A stretch of DNA of 64,000 nt from Candidatus Eremiobacterota bacterium (GTDB taxonomy: Bacteria; Vulcanimicrobiota; CADAWZ01; Ess09-12), in NCBI GenBank assembly GCA_031082125.1, contig JAVHLM010000011.1:77575-141574 (forward strand), given 5' to 3'. Made by a program: the position numbers and the translations under genes. Below are positions 33,711-41,645 of the stretch, one piece after another. The notes beneath the pieces are model-generated. The model saw nothing but the letters and a program-made list of their open reading frames with translations, had not been told where the DNA came from and ran no database searches. The first letter of the stretch is position 1; each line of letters begins with the position of its first letter.

Positions 33711-35444
33711 ATGAGACAGTCAAAGAATTCAATGACTGCAGCGATCCTGGCGGCGCTGTTGTTCCTTGCACTCTCCCTCCCGCCCGGGGCCCATGCCGCG
33801 AAGCAGGGGACCAGGTGGGCCATCGTCGTCGGGATAAACAAGTATATGAAAGAGGTAACACCCCTTCGCTGCGCGGAAAATGACGCCCTCCAGGTCAAAA
33901 ACGCCCTGATGAAGTACGGGGGGTTCAGCGAGGATAACATTTTCCTCCTCACAAGCGACCAGAAGGGAAACAGGATGCCCGACAAGGGCACCATAGTAAG
34001 GTGGCTTTCATACATAAAGCAGAACGCGAAGCCCGACGATCTCTTCGTGTTCTTCTTTTCAGGCCACGGGATGGACATGGAGAAGGAGAGCTTTCTCCTC
34101 ACCATGGAAAGCGATCCTTACAGCCGGGAGACCCTGGAGGAAAGCTCCCTCAAGGTCTCAAACCTCAGGAAATACCTGGAAGAGATGCCGGCGGCAAAAA
34201 AACTCCTTTTTATAGATGCCTGCCGGAATGATCCCCGTTCAGGAAAGGGCGAAAAAGATAACCTCCTCACTGACGATTTTGCCAAGAGGCTGAAAATCAG
34301 GGCTCCCCTGCAGGCAAAGCCGGCGCAGGCCGGCATCGAAGGTGGTCCTTCGTTTAATTCCACCTTCTTCTCCTGCAGCAGGGAGCAGCGCTCTTATGAA
34401 TGGAGCGAGAAATCGATGGGGTTCTTTACCTACTACCTGGTGGACGGCATGAAAGGCAGCGCCGCCGACGAGAAAGGGAATGTGACCCTTCACTCCCTTG
34501 ATTCCTACCTGGGACAGAAAGTGGCATCGGCGGTGAAAAGGGAGCGGGGCTCGGAACAGAGGCCCTTCAACCAGTCAGAGGGCTCCGGCGGCTACCTCTC
34601 TTTTGTCCTCTCCAGGCCGGGAAAAGTGAATGATTCAGAACCGCATGGGGTGCAGCCCGTGGAAACGCCGGTGTCGCAGAATCCCGTCCAGCCTGCGGGG
34701 CAGGGAACGGTGAACACCACCTATGGGAATCCCTCGATAAACGCAATTCTGATTAATATGTATGATAGACAGGATATGACTAAATATTCTGAAATCATGG
34801 CTTCTTTCCAGAACAACCCCAATGCAGTGAACAAACAGGAACTCCTCAACTACTTTAGCGAGCTTACAAAGAATTCCAATACCATGGCCATAGTGAATTC
34901 ATATATACAGAACGGCTGGAACGTGAATGAGCAGGACACCACGGGTGGCACTCTGCTTCATCATGTGGCAATGAGGGGTGATATGGAGACGGCGAAACTG
35001 CTTATCAAGAACGGCGCCAACATTAACGCAAAAGGATCCAGTGAAATTACTCCCCTTTATATGGCTGTTTCTAATGGCCAGAAGATTATGGCTCTCTTCC
35101 TCATAGAGCAGGGAGCAGACTGTATGGCAAAAACGAAGCCTGTTCCCAATACCGACGATCTCGGAGGGCATACCCCCCTGCACGTGGCAAGCGCTATCTG
35201 TGACGGTGAGGTAGTGAAAGCGATGCTCGACAAGGGCGCTGACGTGAACGTGAGAAACAGCATAGGTTCCACCCCGCTTCACAATGCCGCTGAAAAGGGA
35301 AATATCGATGCTGCAAAGATACTTCTCCAGTATCATGCCGATATCAATGCAAAAGTCCAGAGCCTGACACCTCTTCAGCTCGCCCGTGCGAAAAACCAGC
35401 AGAAGTTTGCCGAGTTTCTGCAGTCGCAGGGAGCCAGGGAATAA
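33711..35444 (+). CDS. Exported caspase-family protease with C-terminal ankyrin repeats
   Basis: The 577-residue protein starts with a Sec signal peptide cleaved about after 'PPGAHA'. A caspase p20-like (peptidase C14) domain spans about residues 35-300. The catalytic dyad is His119 in 'FFFSGHGMD' and Cys171 in 'LLFIDACRNDPRSG'; 'FFSCSREQRSYEWSE' is typical of bacterial caspase homologues. After a Pro/Gln-rich linker comes a helical spacer and about four ankyrin repeats (residues 405-577) with 'GGTLLHHVAMRGDMETAKLLI' as the first. It is the first gene of an operon-like run in which all five leading products carry signal peptides. Family members cleave after Arg/Lys or Asp; the substrate here is unknown. 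Confidence 0.85.
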   Translation: MRQSKNSMTAAILAALLFLALSLPPGAHAAKQGTRWAIVVGINKYMKEVTPLRCAENDALQVKNALMKYGGFSEDNIFLLTSDQKGNRMPDKGTIVRWLSYIKQNAKPDDLFVFFFSGHGMDMEKESFLLTMESDPYSRETLEESSLKVSNLRKYLEEMPAAKKLLFIDACRNDPRSGKGEKDNLLTDDFAKRLKIRAPLQAKPAQAGIEGGPSFNSTFFSCSREQRSYEWSEKSMGFFTYYLVDGMKGSAADEKGNVTLHSLDSYLGQKVASAVKRERGSEQRPFNQSEGSGGYLSFVLSRPGKVNDSEPHGVQPVETPVSQNPVQPAGQGTVNTTYGNPSINAILINMYDRQDMTKYSEIMASFQNNPNAVNKQELLNYFSELTKNSNTMAIVNSYIQNGWNVNEQDTTGGTLLHHVAMRGDMETAKLLIKNGANINAKGSSEITPLYMAVSNGQKIMALFLIEQGADCMAKTKPVPNTDDLGGHTPLHVASAICDGEVVKAMLDKGADVNVRNSIGSTPLHNAAEKGNIDAAKILLQYHADINAKVQSLTPLQLARAKNQQKFAEFLQSQGARE

Positions 35445-35455
35445 GGAAATCCAAT

Positions 35456-36922
35456 ATGATGACCTTGAGGCATATTATTGCTTTTCTCTCTGTAATTGCG
35501 GCAACCAGTTTACTCTGCCCCGGCAGCGGAAGCTGTGCCTCGCGGGAGTGCGGCCATGATACGGCGTCAGTCATTCCTGACGCAAGGCCGGTGAAGCCTC
35601 TTATCACCCCGGGCGTCAAGGTCCCTCCCCCTGTTCCGTCGCCCCTCCCTTCCTGTGCCCCTTCAAGGCAGGGCGATCTCGATGACCGCTTCGTATGGGC
35701 CGTCTTTTTCAAGGACCTTGAAAAAATGAAGTCCCTTCTTGAGGAAGGCGCCAATATCAACGGGAGTGACAGGACGGGGATGCCGGCCCTGGTGAACCTC
35801 TGGAACGGCAGACTCTCCGATTACGGGCAGGTGCTTGATTTCCTCACATCTCATGGCGCCGATATCAACGTAAGGGACAGCTCAGGCCAGACCATCATTC
35901 ACCGCATGGCCTGCGAAATGAATTTCAACAGGCCTCTCTATGACTACCTTGCGGCCCACGGCGCCAACCTTGATATCGCCGACAATGACGGCTACACGCC
36001 CCTTCTCTGGGCAGTGGCTTTCAGCAACGAGAGGATGGTTCGCCTTTTGCTGGCGGGAAACGCCGACATGACGGCAAAAAACAAATACGGGCTCACGGTC
36101 CTGGAGAGCGCCAGGCTTGCCGATAACAAGAACATCCTGCGCCTCCTTGGCGGGAAGATGGAAAGGAAAGCGATGGGAGTCCCTCCTTGCATGCTCCTGG
36201 ACCTTAACCCGCAGATTAACACGCACCTGCTCACCCTTTACCAGGGTTTTGACGTGAAGAAACTCCAGAAATCGATGGCGGCCTTCCAGGCCAATCCAGG
36301 CCCCGCCACCACGGAGAAGCTGCTCGCGTGCTATGCTCCATTGAAAAAAAACAACCTGGCTCGAAAAGTGAGAATGAGCATCCAGAAGGGCTGGAGTGTC
36401 GATGAAGAGGACTCTTCAGGCGGTACCCTTCTCTACCATGCAGCCCTGGTGGGCGACCTCGCCACGGCAAAGCTTCTCATTGAGAGCGGTGCCGATATCA
36501 ATGCCAGAGGGGCCTGCGGCATGACTCCCCTTTATGCCGCCGTCACCAATAATCAGAAGGAGATGGTCCTTTTCCTGCTGAAAAAAGGCGGCAGCTCAAT
36601 GACGAAAACAGAAGCAATCCCTTCAACGGGCGATCTCGGCGGAAACACGCCCCTCCATATGGCTTCAATGTTCTGTGACAGAGAAGTTGTGAAGGCCATG
36701 CTTGACAGGGGCGCCAAGGTAAATGTAAAAAACGTCACAGGCGCCACTCCTCTTCATTTCGCAGCCCGATCCGGCAACATGGAAGCAGCAGCCCTGCTTA
36801 TCAAAAGAGGCGCCGATATCAATGCCAGTGCCCAGGGCCTCACGCCCCTCCAGATTGCGAGAGCCTGCAACAGGGAAAAGTGCGCCCGCTTCCTTAAGGC
36901 CCGCGGGGCAAAAGCGCCATAG
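35456..36922 (+). CDS. Exported ankyrin-repeat protein, mosaic of its neighbours
   Basis: The 488-residue protein has a signal peptide (to about residue 25) and no caspase domain. It contains two ankyrin blocks. The first (about residues 75-235), starting 'DDRFVWAVFFKDLEKMKSLL', is closely related to the ankyrin tail of the caspase encoded downstream at 36935. The second (about 255-488), with 'SIQKGWSVDEEDSSGGTLLY' and 'TPSTGDLGGNTPLHMAS'-like phrases, is closely related to the tail of the caspase encoded upstream at 33711. It starts 11 bases after the first caspase gene and ends 12 before the next. It could link or regulate the two proteases through shared ankyrin surfaces; this is inference. 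Confidence 0.8.
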   Translation: MMTLRHIIAFLSVIAATSLLCPGSGSCASRECGHDTASVIPDARPVKPLITPGVKVPPPVPSPLPSCAPSRQGDLDDRFVWAVFFKDLEKMKSLLEEGANINGSDRTGMPALVNLWNGRLSDYGQVLDFLTSHGADINVRDSSGQTIIHRMACEMNFNRPLYDYLAAHGANLDIADNDGYTPLLWAVAFSNERMVRLLLAGNADMTAKNKYGLTVLESARLADNKNILRLLGGKMERKAMGVPPCMLLDLNPQINTHLLTLYQGFDVKKLQKSMAAFQANPGPATTEKLLACYAPLKKNNLARKVRMSIQKGWSVDEEDSSGGTLLYHAALVGDLATAKLLIESGADINARGACGMTPLYAAVTNNQKEMVLFLLKKGGSSMTKTEAIPSTGDLGGNTPLHMASMFCDREVVKAMLDRGAKVNVKNVTGATPLHFAARSGNMEAAALLIKRGADINASAQGLTPLQIARACNREKCARFLKARGAKAP

Positions 36923-36934
36923 GAGGTCATTCCG

Positions 36935-38458
36935 ATGAAGCTGAACAGATGCATTGTGCTCGCTGCCCTGCTGGCAGCGGCTCTGTTATACTGTCTGCCT
37001 GCAAGGCCCGCTCCCGCGGTGGAACAGGGACGGCGTTGGGCTATCGTCATCGGCATAAACAGCTACTTCAAGGAAGTCTCGCCGCTCCATTGTGCCGTCA
37101 ATGATGCCAGGGAATTAAAAAAGGCACTCATTGAAGTGGCAGCCTTCAAGGACGATGATGTATTCCTCCTCACCAGCGAGCAGAAAGGAAACCGGATGCC
37201 CGACAAGGGCACCATCATCCGCTGGGTGTCCTACATCAAGTCACAGGCAAAGGCCAGTGACACCTTTCTCTTCTTCTTCTCGGGTCATGGGATGGACATG
37301 GAAAAGGAGAGCTATCTTCTCACGATGGAGAGCGACCCCTACAGCAAGGACACCCTCGAGGAGACATCCCTCAAGGTCTCGAACCTAAGGAGATATCTTG
37401 AGGAAATGCCTGCAGGGAAAAAAATCATCATCATTGACGCCTGCAGGAACGATCCACGCTCAGGGAAAGGCGACAAGGACAACGTCCTTACTGAATCATT
37501 TGCGAAGAGGCTCAAGCTAAAAGGCCCCATGGAGGCGAAACCGGGCAGCGCCGTACCAGCGGGAACCATGGCATTCAACGCCACTTTCTTCTCATGCAGC
37601 AGGGAGCAGCGCTCGTATGAGTGGTCTGAGAATTCCATGGGCTTTTTTACCTATTACCTGGTGCAGGGCCTCCGCGGCGGCGCAAAGAACACAAAAGGTG
37701 CCGTCACCGTCAAATCACTGGACGAATATCTTGGATTGACTGTGGCACAGGCAGTAAAGCGCGAGCGTGGAAGCGTCCAGGCGCCATGGATAACCCTCGA
37801 TGGCACCTCAGGAGGCCTGGAGTTCGCCCTTGCCCATCCTCAGGGCTCCGGCTACGTGGTGCCTTCTCCCGCTACCCTGACCACTGAAGCCCCCCCTCCC
37901 CCTGTATATGCCACCCCCGCGCTGCCTTCCATAGCACCCGTTCCTCCACCGGGGCAGGGGACGCTGGAGAATGACTTCGTATGGGCCGTTTTCCATAAGA
38001 ACATGGATGATATCAAATCACTGATTGCCAGGGGAGCCGATGTGAACGGAAGGGATATAAATGGAATATCGGCTGTGGCGAACCTTTACAATCGCGATTT
38101 TGAAGAATACAAGCCGGTGCTTGATTACATTCTGCAGCATGGCGCAGATATCAATACAAGGGATTCCTCGGGACAGACGATTCTCCATAGAATGGCGTCA
38201 GGAGATACATTTCCCAGGGATTTTCTGGAATATCTTATCACTCATAAAATAGATATCAACGCCGCGGATAACGACGGTTACACGGCGCTCCACTGGGCCG
38301 TCACCTTCAATAACGAGAAAATCACCGCTTTTCTTATTTCAAAAAAGGCCAGCATCAATATGAGAAACAAAAGCGGCGACACCCCTCTGGGAATAGCCAG
38401 TATCAGGAAATACGAGAAGATAACGAGAATGCTCCGTGAAGCAGGGGCAAAGGAATAA
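36935..38458 (+). CDS. Second exported caspase-family protease with ankyrin repeats
   Basis: The 507-residue protein has a signal peptide ending near 'LPARPAPA'. Its caspase domain is very similar to that of the gene at 33711; His118 is in 'FFFSGHGMD' and Cys170 in 'IIIDACRNDPRSG'. A Pro-rich linker (about residues 310-345) leads to a different ankyrin tail, starting 'ENDFVWAVFHKNMDDIKSL', with about four repeats to the C-terminus. The Shine-Dalgarno site is AGGAGG. The two caspase genes are diverged tandem duplicates whose tails were exchanged or acquired separately. Confidence 0.85.
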   Translation: MKLNRCIVLAALLAAALLYCLPARPAPAVEQGRRWAIVIGINSYFKEVSPLHCAVNDARELKKALIEVAAFKDDDVFLLTSEQKGNRMPDKGTIIRWVSYIKSQAKASDTFLFFFSGHGMDMEKESYLLTMESDPYSKDTLEETSLKVSNLRRYLEEMPAGKKIIIIDACRNDPRSGKGDKDNVLTESFAKRLKLKGPMEAKPGSAVPAGTMAFNATFFSCSREQRSYEWSENSMGFFTYYLVQGLRGGAKNTKGAVTVKSLDEYLGLTVAQAVKRERGSVQAPWITLDGTSGGLEFALAHPQGSGYVVPSPATLTTEAPPPPVYATPALPSIAPVPPPGQGTLENDFVWAVFHKNMDDIKSLIARGADVNGRDINGISAVANLYNRDFEEYKPVLDYILQHGADINTRDSSGQTILHRMASGDTFPRDFLEYLITHKIDINAADNDGYTALHWAVTFNNEKITAFLISKKASINMRNKSGDTPLGIASIRKYEKITRMLREAGAKE

Positions 38459-38483
38459 TATGCGCTCTCCAGGAGGAGAACCT

Positions 38484-40556
38484 ATGAGAATGTCAAAATG
38501 GCTCTTTCTATTTATCCTTATATTCGCCGCCCTTTTTTCCCCCCGCGCAGCCGAGGCCGGCACCAGAAAAGCCCTCCTCATAGGGGTGAACGAATATACC
38601 GCCGTGAGAAACTGCAACCTCCTGGGCTGCGAAAATGATACGGACCTGATGAGCCATCTCCTGACCATGAAATATGGTTTCAAGAAAAATGACATCAAAG
38701 TCCTCAGGAGCAGGGAAGCCACTCTTAACGGCATAAGAAGAGCCCTGGAAGAGTTTCTGACCTCAATTGCACCCGATGACACCGTAGTGTTCTTCTTCAG
38801 CGGCCATGGCACCCGGACCAACGACCTTAACGGTGACGAGCCTGACGGCTATGACGAGGCCCTCTGCCCCCGCGATGCCGTGGCGTCCCTCACTGCCCCC
38901 CGGAATCTCCTCCTTGACGACGAGCTCGGGAGCTTCCTCGGGAGAATCCCTGCCAGAAATCTCACCGTGATCCTGGACTGCTGCTTCTCGGGGACTGCAA
39001 CCCGTGCCCTCTCCGATACAGGCACCAAGGGCCTGCAGGGAGGGTTCCTTACCGAGGCGGTAAAGAAAAAGATCAAATTCATGAATCCGGGAGACTTCAA
39101 CGAGGCAGTCCCGGCCTCAGGTAAGAGATTCTTCGATACCCGCGCAAAATCAGGCTCCAAAGAAGCGGGGACCTCCATCATTCTCCCGTGGGTGGTCATC
39201 TCGGGATGCGCCTCCTATGAAAAATCCCAGGAGAGCAGCATTGAGGTCAAAAACAGGACCTTCCCCTGCGGCCTCCTTACAAAGCACCTTTTCAGCTATC
39301 TGAGTAATAATCCAAAAGATACCTACGAAGATTCCTTGAGGGAGATCAAAAGAGCCGTAGTGGCAGAGAACCCTTTGCAGACTCCTCAGCTCGAAGGCAA
39401 TTACCTCTTCAGGGGGTTCTTCAAAGAAGGGTTTCCCCAGGCAGCATCATCGGAGCCCAGGGCACGTCCTCCCGTTCAAAGTCCTCCCGTGCAAAGTCCT
39501 CCCGTGCAAAGCGACCCGGTGAACAGCGTGACAGCTGTCAATGGTGCAACTGCTACAATAAGCACAGGAGCAGGTACGGGCATCACAAGCGGTTCTCTCC
39601 TTGCCGCTTACCCTCCCGCTTCCACAGGTGTTGAAAAATCATCAAGCATCGGTCTGCTGAGAGTGAAGACTCTTGATGCAGTCTCGTGCACCGCCGATAT
39701 CATTGAAGGCCTGGGTCGTGTAGTCCCCGGCTGCCCGGTCAGGGAGAAAACGAGGGTATATGCGAATGCGCCCGTCACTGTTGCAATAGAAGATTTTACA
39801 GGAGCTGATGGGATCGCGGCGAAACTCGGGGCCCTTCCCTATGTGAAGGTTGAAAGAGGGAATTCCGATGCTGACCGTCTTATCCTCCCTTCTCTCAATG
39901 GAGGCGGCTATGGCCTTTATGCCCCCGATTTCACTCTGCTGCAGGACTTCAGGAGAGAATCTCCCGGGGCCATTGCGGCTGCCGCCGCACCGAGCCTCAA
40001 GTCCGCTTACTACATAAAATGCCTGGGAAACCTCCGCAACCCCCTGGAGCCCTTCTCGGTGAAACTGGACCTTGATGAAGACAAGCCCGTCTATAAGGTG
40101 GGCGATCAACTGGGCGTCACCTTCAGGACCGATGAGGACTGCCATCTTATTCTCCTCCATGTCTCTTCAGACGGGCTCATATCGGTAATCTTTCCCAACA
40201 GGTATGACAGCGAGAGCTTCGTGAAAAAAGGCCGGAAATACACCATCCCCCCTTTCAGGGATGGAAAGTTTCTCTTCACTTACAGGATTGCCGGGCCTTC
40301 GGGGCAGGAGATGATCAAGGCGATTGCCACGAGGGAGTATATCGATCCATGGGGAATTGATCCGAAGAGCCTCAGGAGCGCCTTCAGGGAGATCGAAGGA
40401 GACCCTGTGGCCCTTATGAAAAAGCTCCTGGAGACCCTCAGGCAGAAGCTTGAGGGCACAGGCCAGGGCCCGGGGGGAGGAGTCTCCCTTCCCGTGGGAG
40501 CGGGGGACAGGGCATCCTGGGCCACCGACGGCGTCACCTACGTGATAGAGGAGTAA
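38484..40556 (+). CDS. Exported metacaspase-like protease with DUF4384 domain
   Basis: The 690-residue protein has a signal peptide ending near 'PRAAEA'. The caspase domain is of metacaspase/orthocaspase type, distinct from the two upstream: His108 in 'FFFSGHGTRTND' and Cys167 in 'VILDCCFSGTATRA' (cf. DSCHSG). A Pro/Val/Gln linker with three 15-base repeats precedes an unassigned middle region. Residues about 525-650 match DUF4384 ('DKPVYKVGDQLGVTFRTDED', 'LISVIFPNRYDSE'), a domain often joined to bacterial caspases and kinases. The ATG at 38484 follows AGGAGGAG; an in-frame ATG at 38436 would overlap the upstream gene. Confidence 0.82.
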   Translation: MRMSKWLFLFILIFAALFSPRAAEAGTRKALLIGVNEYTAVRNCNLLGCENDTDLMSHLLTMKYGFKKNDIKVLRSREATLNGIRRALEEFLTSIAPDDTVVFFFSGHGTRTNDLNGDEPDGYDEALCPRDAVASLTAPRNLLLDDELGSFLGRIPARNLTVILDCCFSGTATRALSDTGTKGLQGGFLTEAVKKKIKFMNPGDFNEAVPASGKRFFDTRAKSGSKEAGTSIILPWVVISGCASYEKSQESSIEVKNRTFPCGLLTKHLFSYLSNNPKDTYEDSLREIKRAVVAENPLQTPQLEGNYLFRGFFKEGFPQAASSEPRARPPVQSPPVQSPPVQSDPVNSVTAVNGATATISTGAGTGITSGSLLAAYPPASTGVEKSSSIGLLRVKTLDAVSCTADIIEGLGRVVPGCPVREKTRVYANAPVTVAIEDFTGADGIAAKLGALPYVKVERGNSDADRLILPSLNGGGYGLYAPDFTLLQDFRRESPGAIAAAAAPSLKSAYYIKCLGNLRNPLEPFSVKLDLDEDKPVYKVGDQLGVTFRTDEDCHLILLHVSSDGLISVIFPNRYDSESFVKKGRKYTIPPFRDGKFLFTYRIAGPSGQEMIKAIATREYIDPWGIDPKSLRSAFREIEGDPVALMKKLLETLRQKLEGTGQGPGGGVSLPVGAGDRASWATDGVTYVIEE
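39466..39510 (+). repeat. Three 15-base tandem repeats in protease linker
   Basis: The unit GTCCTCCCGTGCAAA occurs three times in a row, the first copy with one change. It codes three copies of a PPVQS-type pentapeptide in the linker between the metacaspase-like domain and the middle region. Confidence 0.75.
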
Positions 40557-40590
40557 GGGGAAACTCATACGGCACAAGGAGGATCATCAT

Positions 40591-41634
40591 ATGCACATCG
40601 CCGGAAGCCTGACAAAAATTGCAGGAATAGCGCTCCTTATTCTCCTGTGGTGCTCAACGACCGTCCTGGCGAAGTCTTACCTGATAAGCGGCGAAAACCT
40701 CGGCAGGGATGCTGAATGGGCACGCTTCTCAGTAAAAATACAGACGGCAAAGAAAGCATATATGACCGGTGAAAATGTCGTGGCCACTGTCACGGCAGAC
40801 CGCGACTGCTATTTCCTTGTTTATTGCACCAATGAAAGCGGCTTCTGCCTCATAATCTATCCAAATCAATACGCGGCGAAAAACACCCTCAAGGCCGGCG
40901 AAAGCCTGGTGCTGGGCGATGATCCACAGGGATCGTTCTCCCTCGAGGTGCAGCCGGAGAAGGAAAGGGACTACCTCCAGGTCATCGCCACAGAGGAGCC
41001 CATCAGCACTGCATCCCTGGCCGGCATCACCGACCCCGCGGAATTCGTAAAAAAAGTGCGGATGATCCTCCGTGAGAGAGTGCTCAGGCATGCGGCGAAA
41101 AGGGAGCATACCGGCCCGGCAGCCCTCTCTGAAAGAGTTTTTGCCATAGGAACCACCGATTACACCTGCAATTACGATTCATATTATCCACCGGGCGTCG
41201 AGGCGCCGACGACGCCCCCCATTGTAGCCGATACCAAGGCGCCGGTGATTGAGATCCGCAGGGTGGAAGCGCCTGCAAAAGCAGTATTCCTCGTGGGTCC
41301 CGATGCCCCCTCTGTGAAACAAATGAAAAACAATATCTATATAGTGAACAGTACCTCGGCAGTGATAACGGGAACAGTCACGCACCGCAGCGGGATCAGG
41401 AAAATCCTGGTAAACGGCACTCCCCCCACCATAAAGCGCATCGGTGCCACCAAGGCTTCCGCTCCCGGAGAAAAAAGGATAGTCATCGAGGAGGGGAGGG
41501 AAGTCCCCGTTCCGGTGCTGGATTTCGAGTATGAGCTCAAAGGGCTGAGCCCTGTCCCCCGGGAGGTCATTGTGACTGCAGAAGGCCTCGACGGCACGGT
41601 GACAAAAGAGGTGCTCAGGCTGAGAAAGAATTAG
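40591..41634 (+). CDS. Exported DUF4384-domain protein
   Basis: The 347-residue protein has a signal peptide (to about residue 27). Residues 45-160 match DUF4384: 'KKAYMTGENVVATVTADRDC' and 'FCLIIYPNQYAAKNTLKAGE' parallel the C-terminal part of the preceding metacaspase-like protein. The rest (about 200-347) looks like beta-rich domains with 'SAVITGTVTHRSGIRKILVN', similar to immunoglobulin-like or fibronectin-like folds seen in surface proteins. It has no protease domain. It lies 34 bases after the protease gene and may be a partner that binds the same ligand or surface. Confidence 0.72.
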   Translation: MHIAGSLTKIAGIALLILLWCSTTVLAKSYLISGENLGRDAEWARFSVKIQTAKKAYMTGENVVATVTADRDCYFLVYCTNESGFCLIIYPNQYAAKNTLKAGESLVLGDDPQGSFSLEVQPEKERDYLQVIATEEPISTASLAGITDPAEFVKKVRMILRERVLRHAAKREHTGPAALSERVFAIGTTDYTCNYDSYYPPGVEAPTTPPIVADTKAPVIEIRRVEAPAKAVFLVGPDAPSVKQMKNNIYIVNSTSAVITGTVTHRSGIRKILVNGTPPTIKRIGATKASAPGEKRIVIEEGREVPVPVLDFEYELKGLSPVPREVIVTAEGLDGTVTKEVLRLRKN

Positions 41635-41645
41635 GACGAGGTCGT

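Noticed and set aside
34740..36920. Recombination scar or assembly duplication between the ankyrin genes
   Set aside because: The related blocks differ at many positions, including silent ones, so they are old duplicates rather than an assembly artefact.
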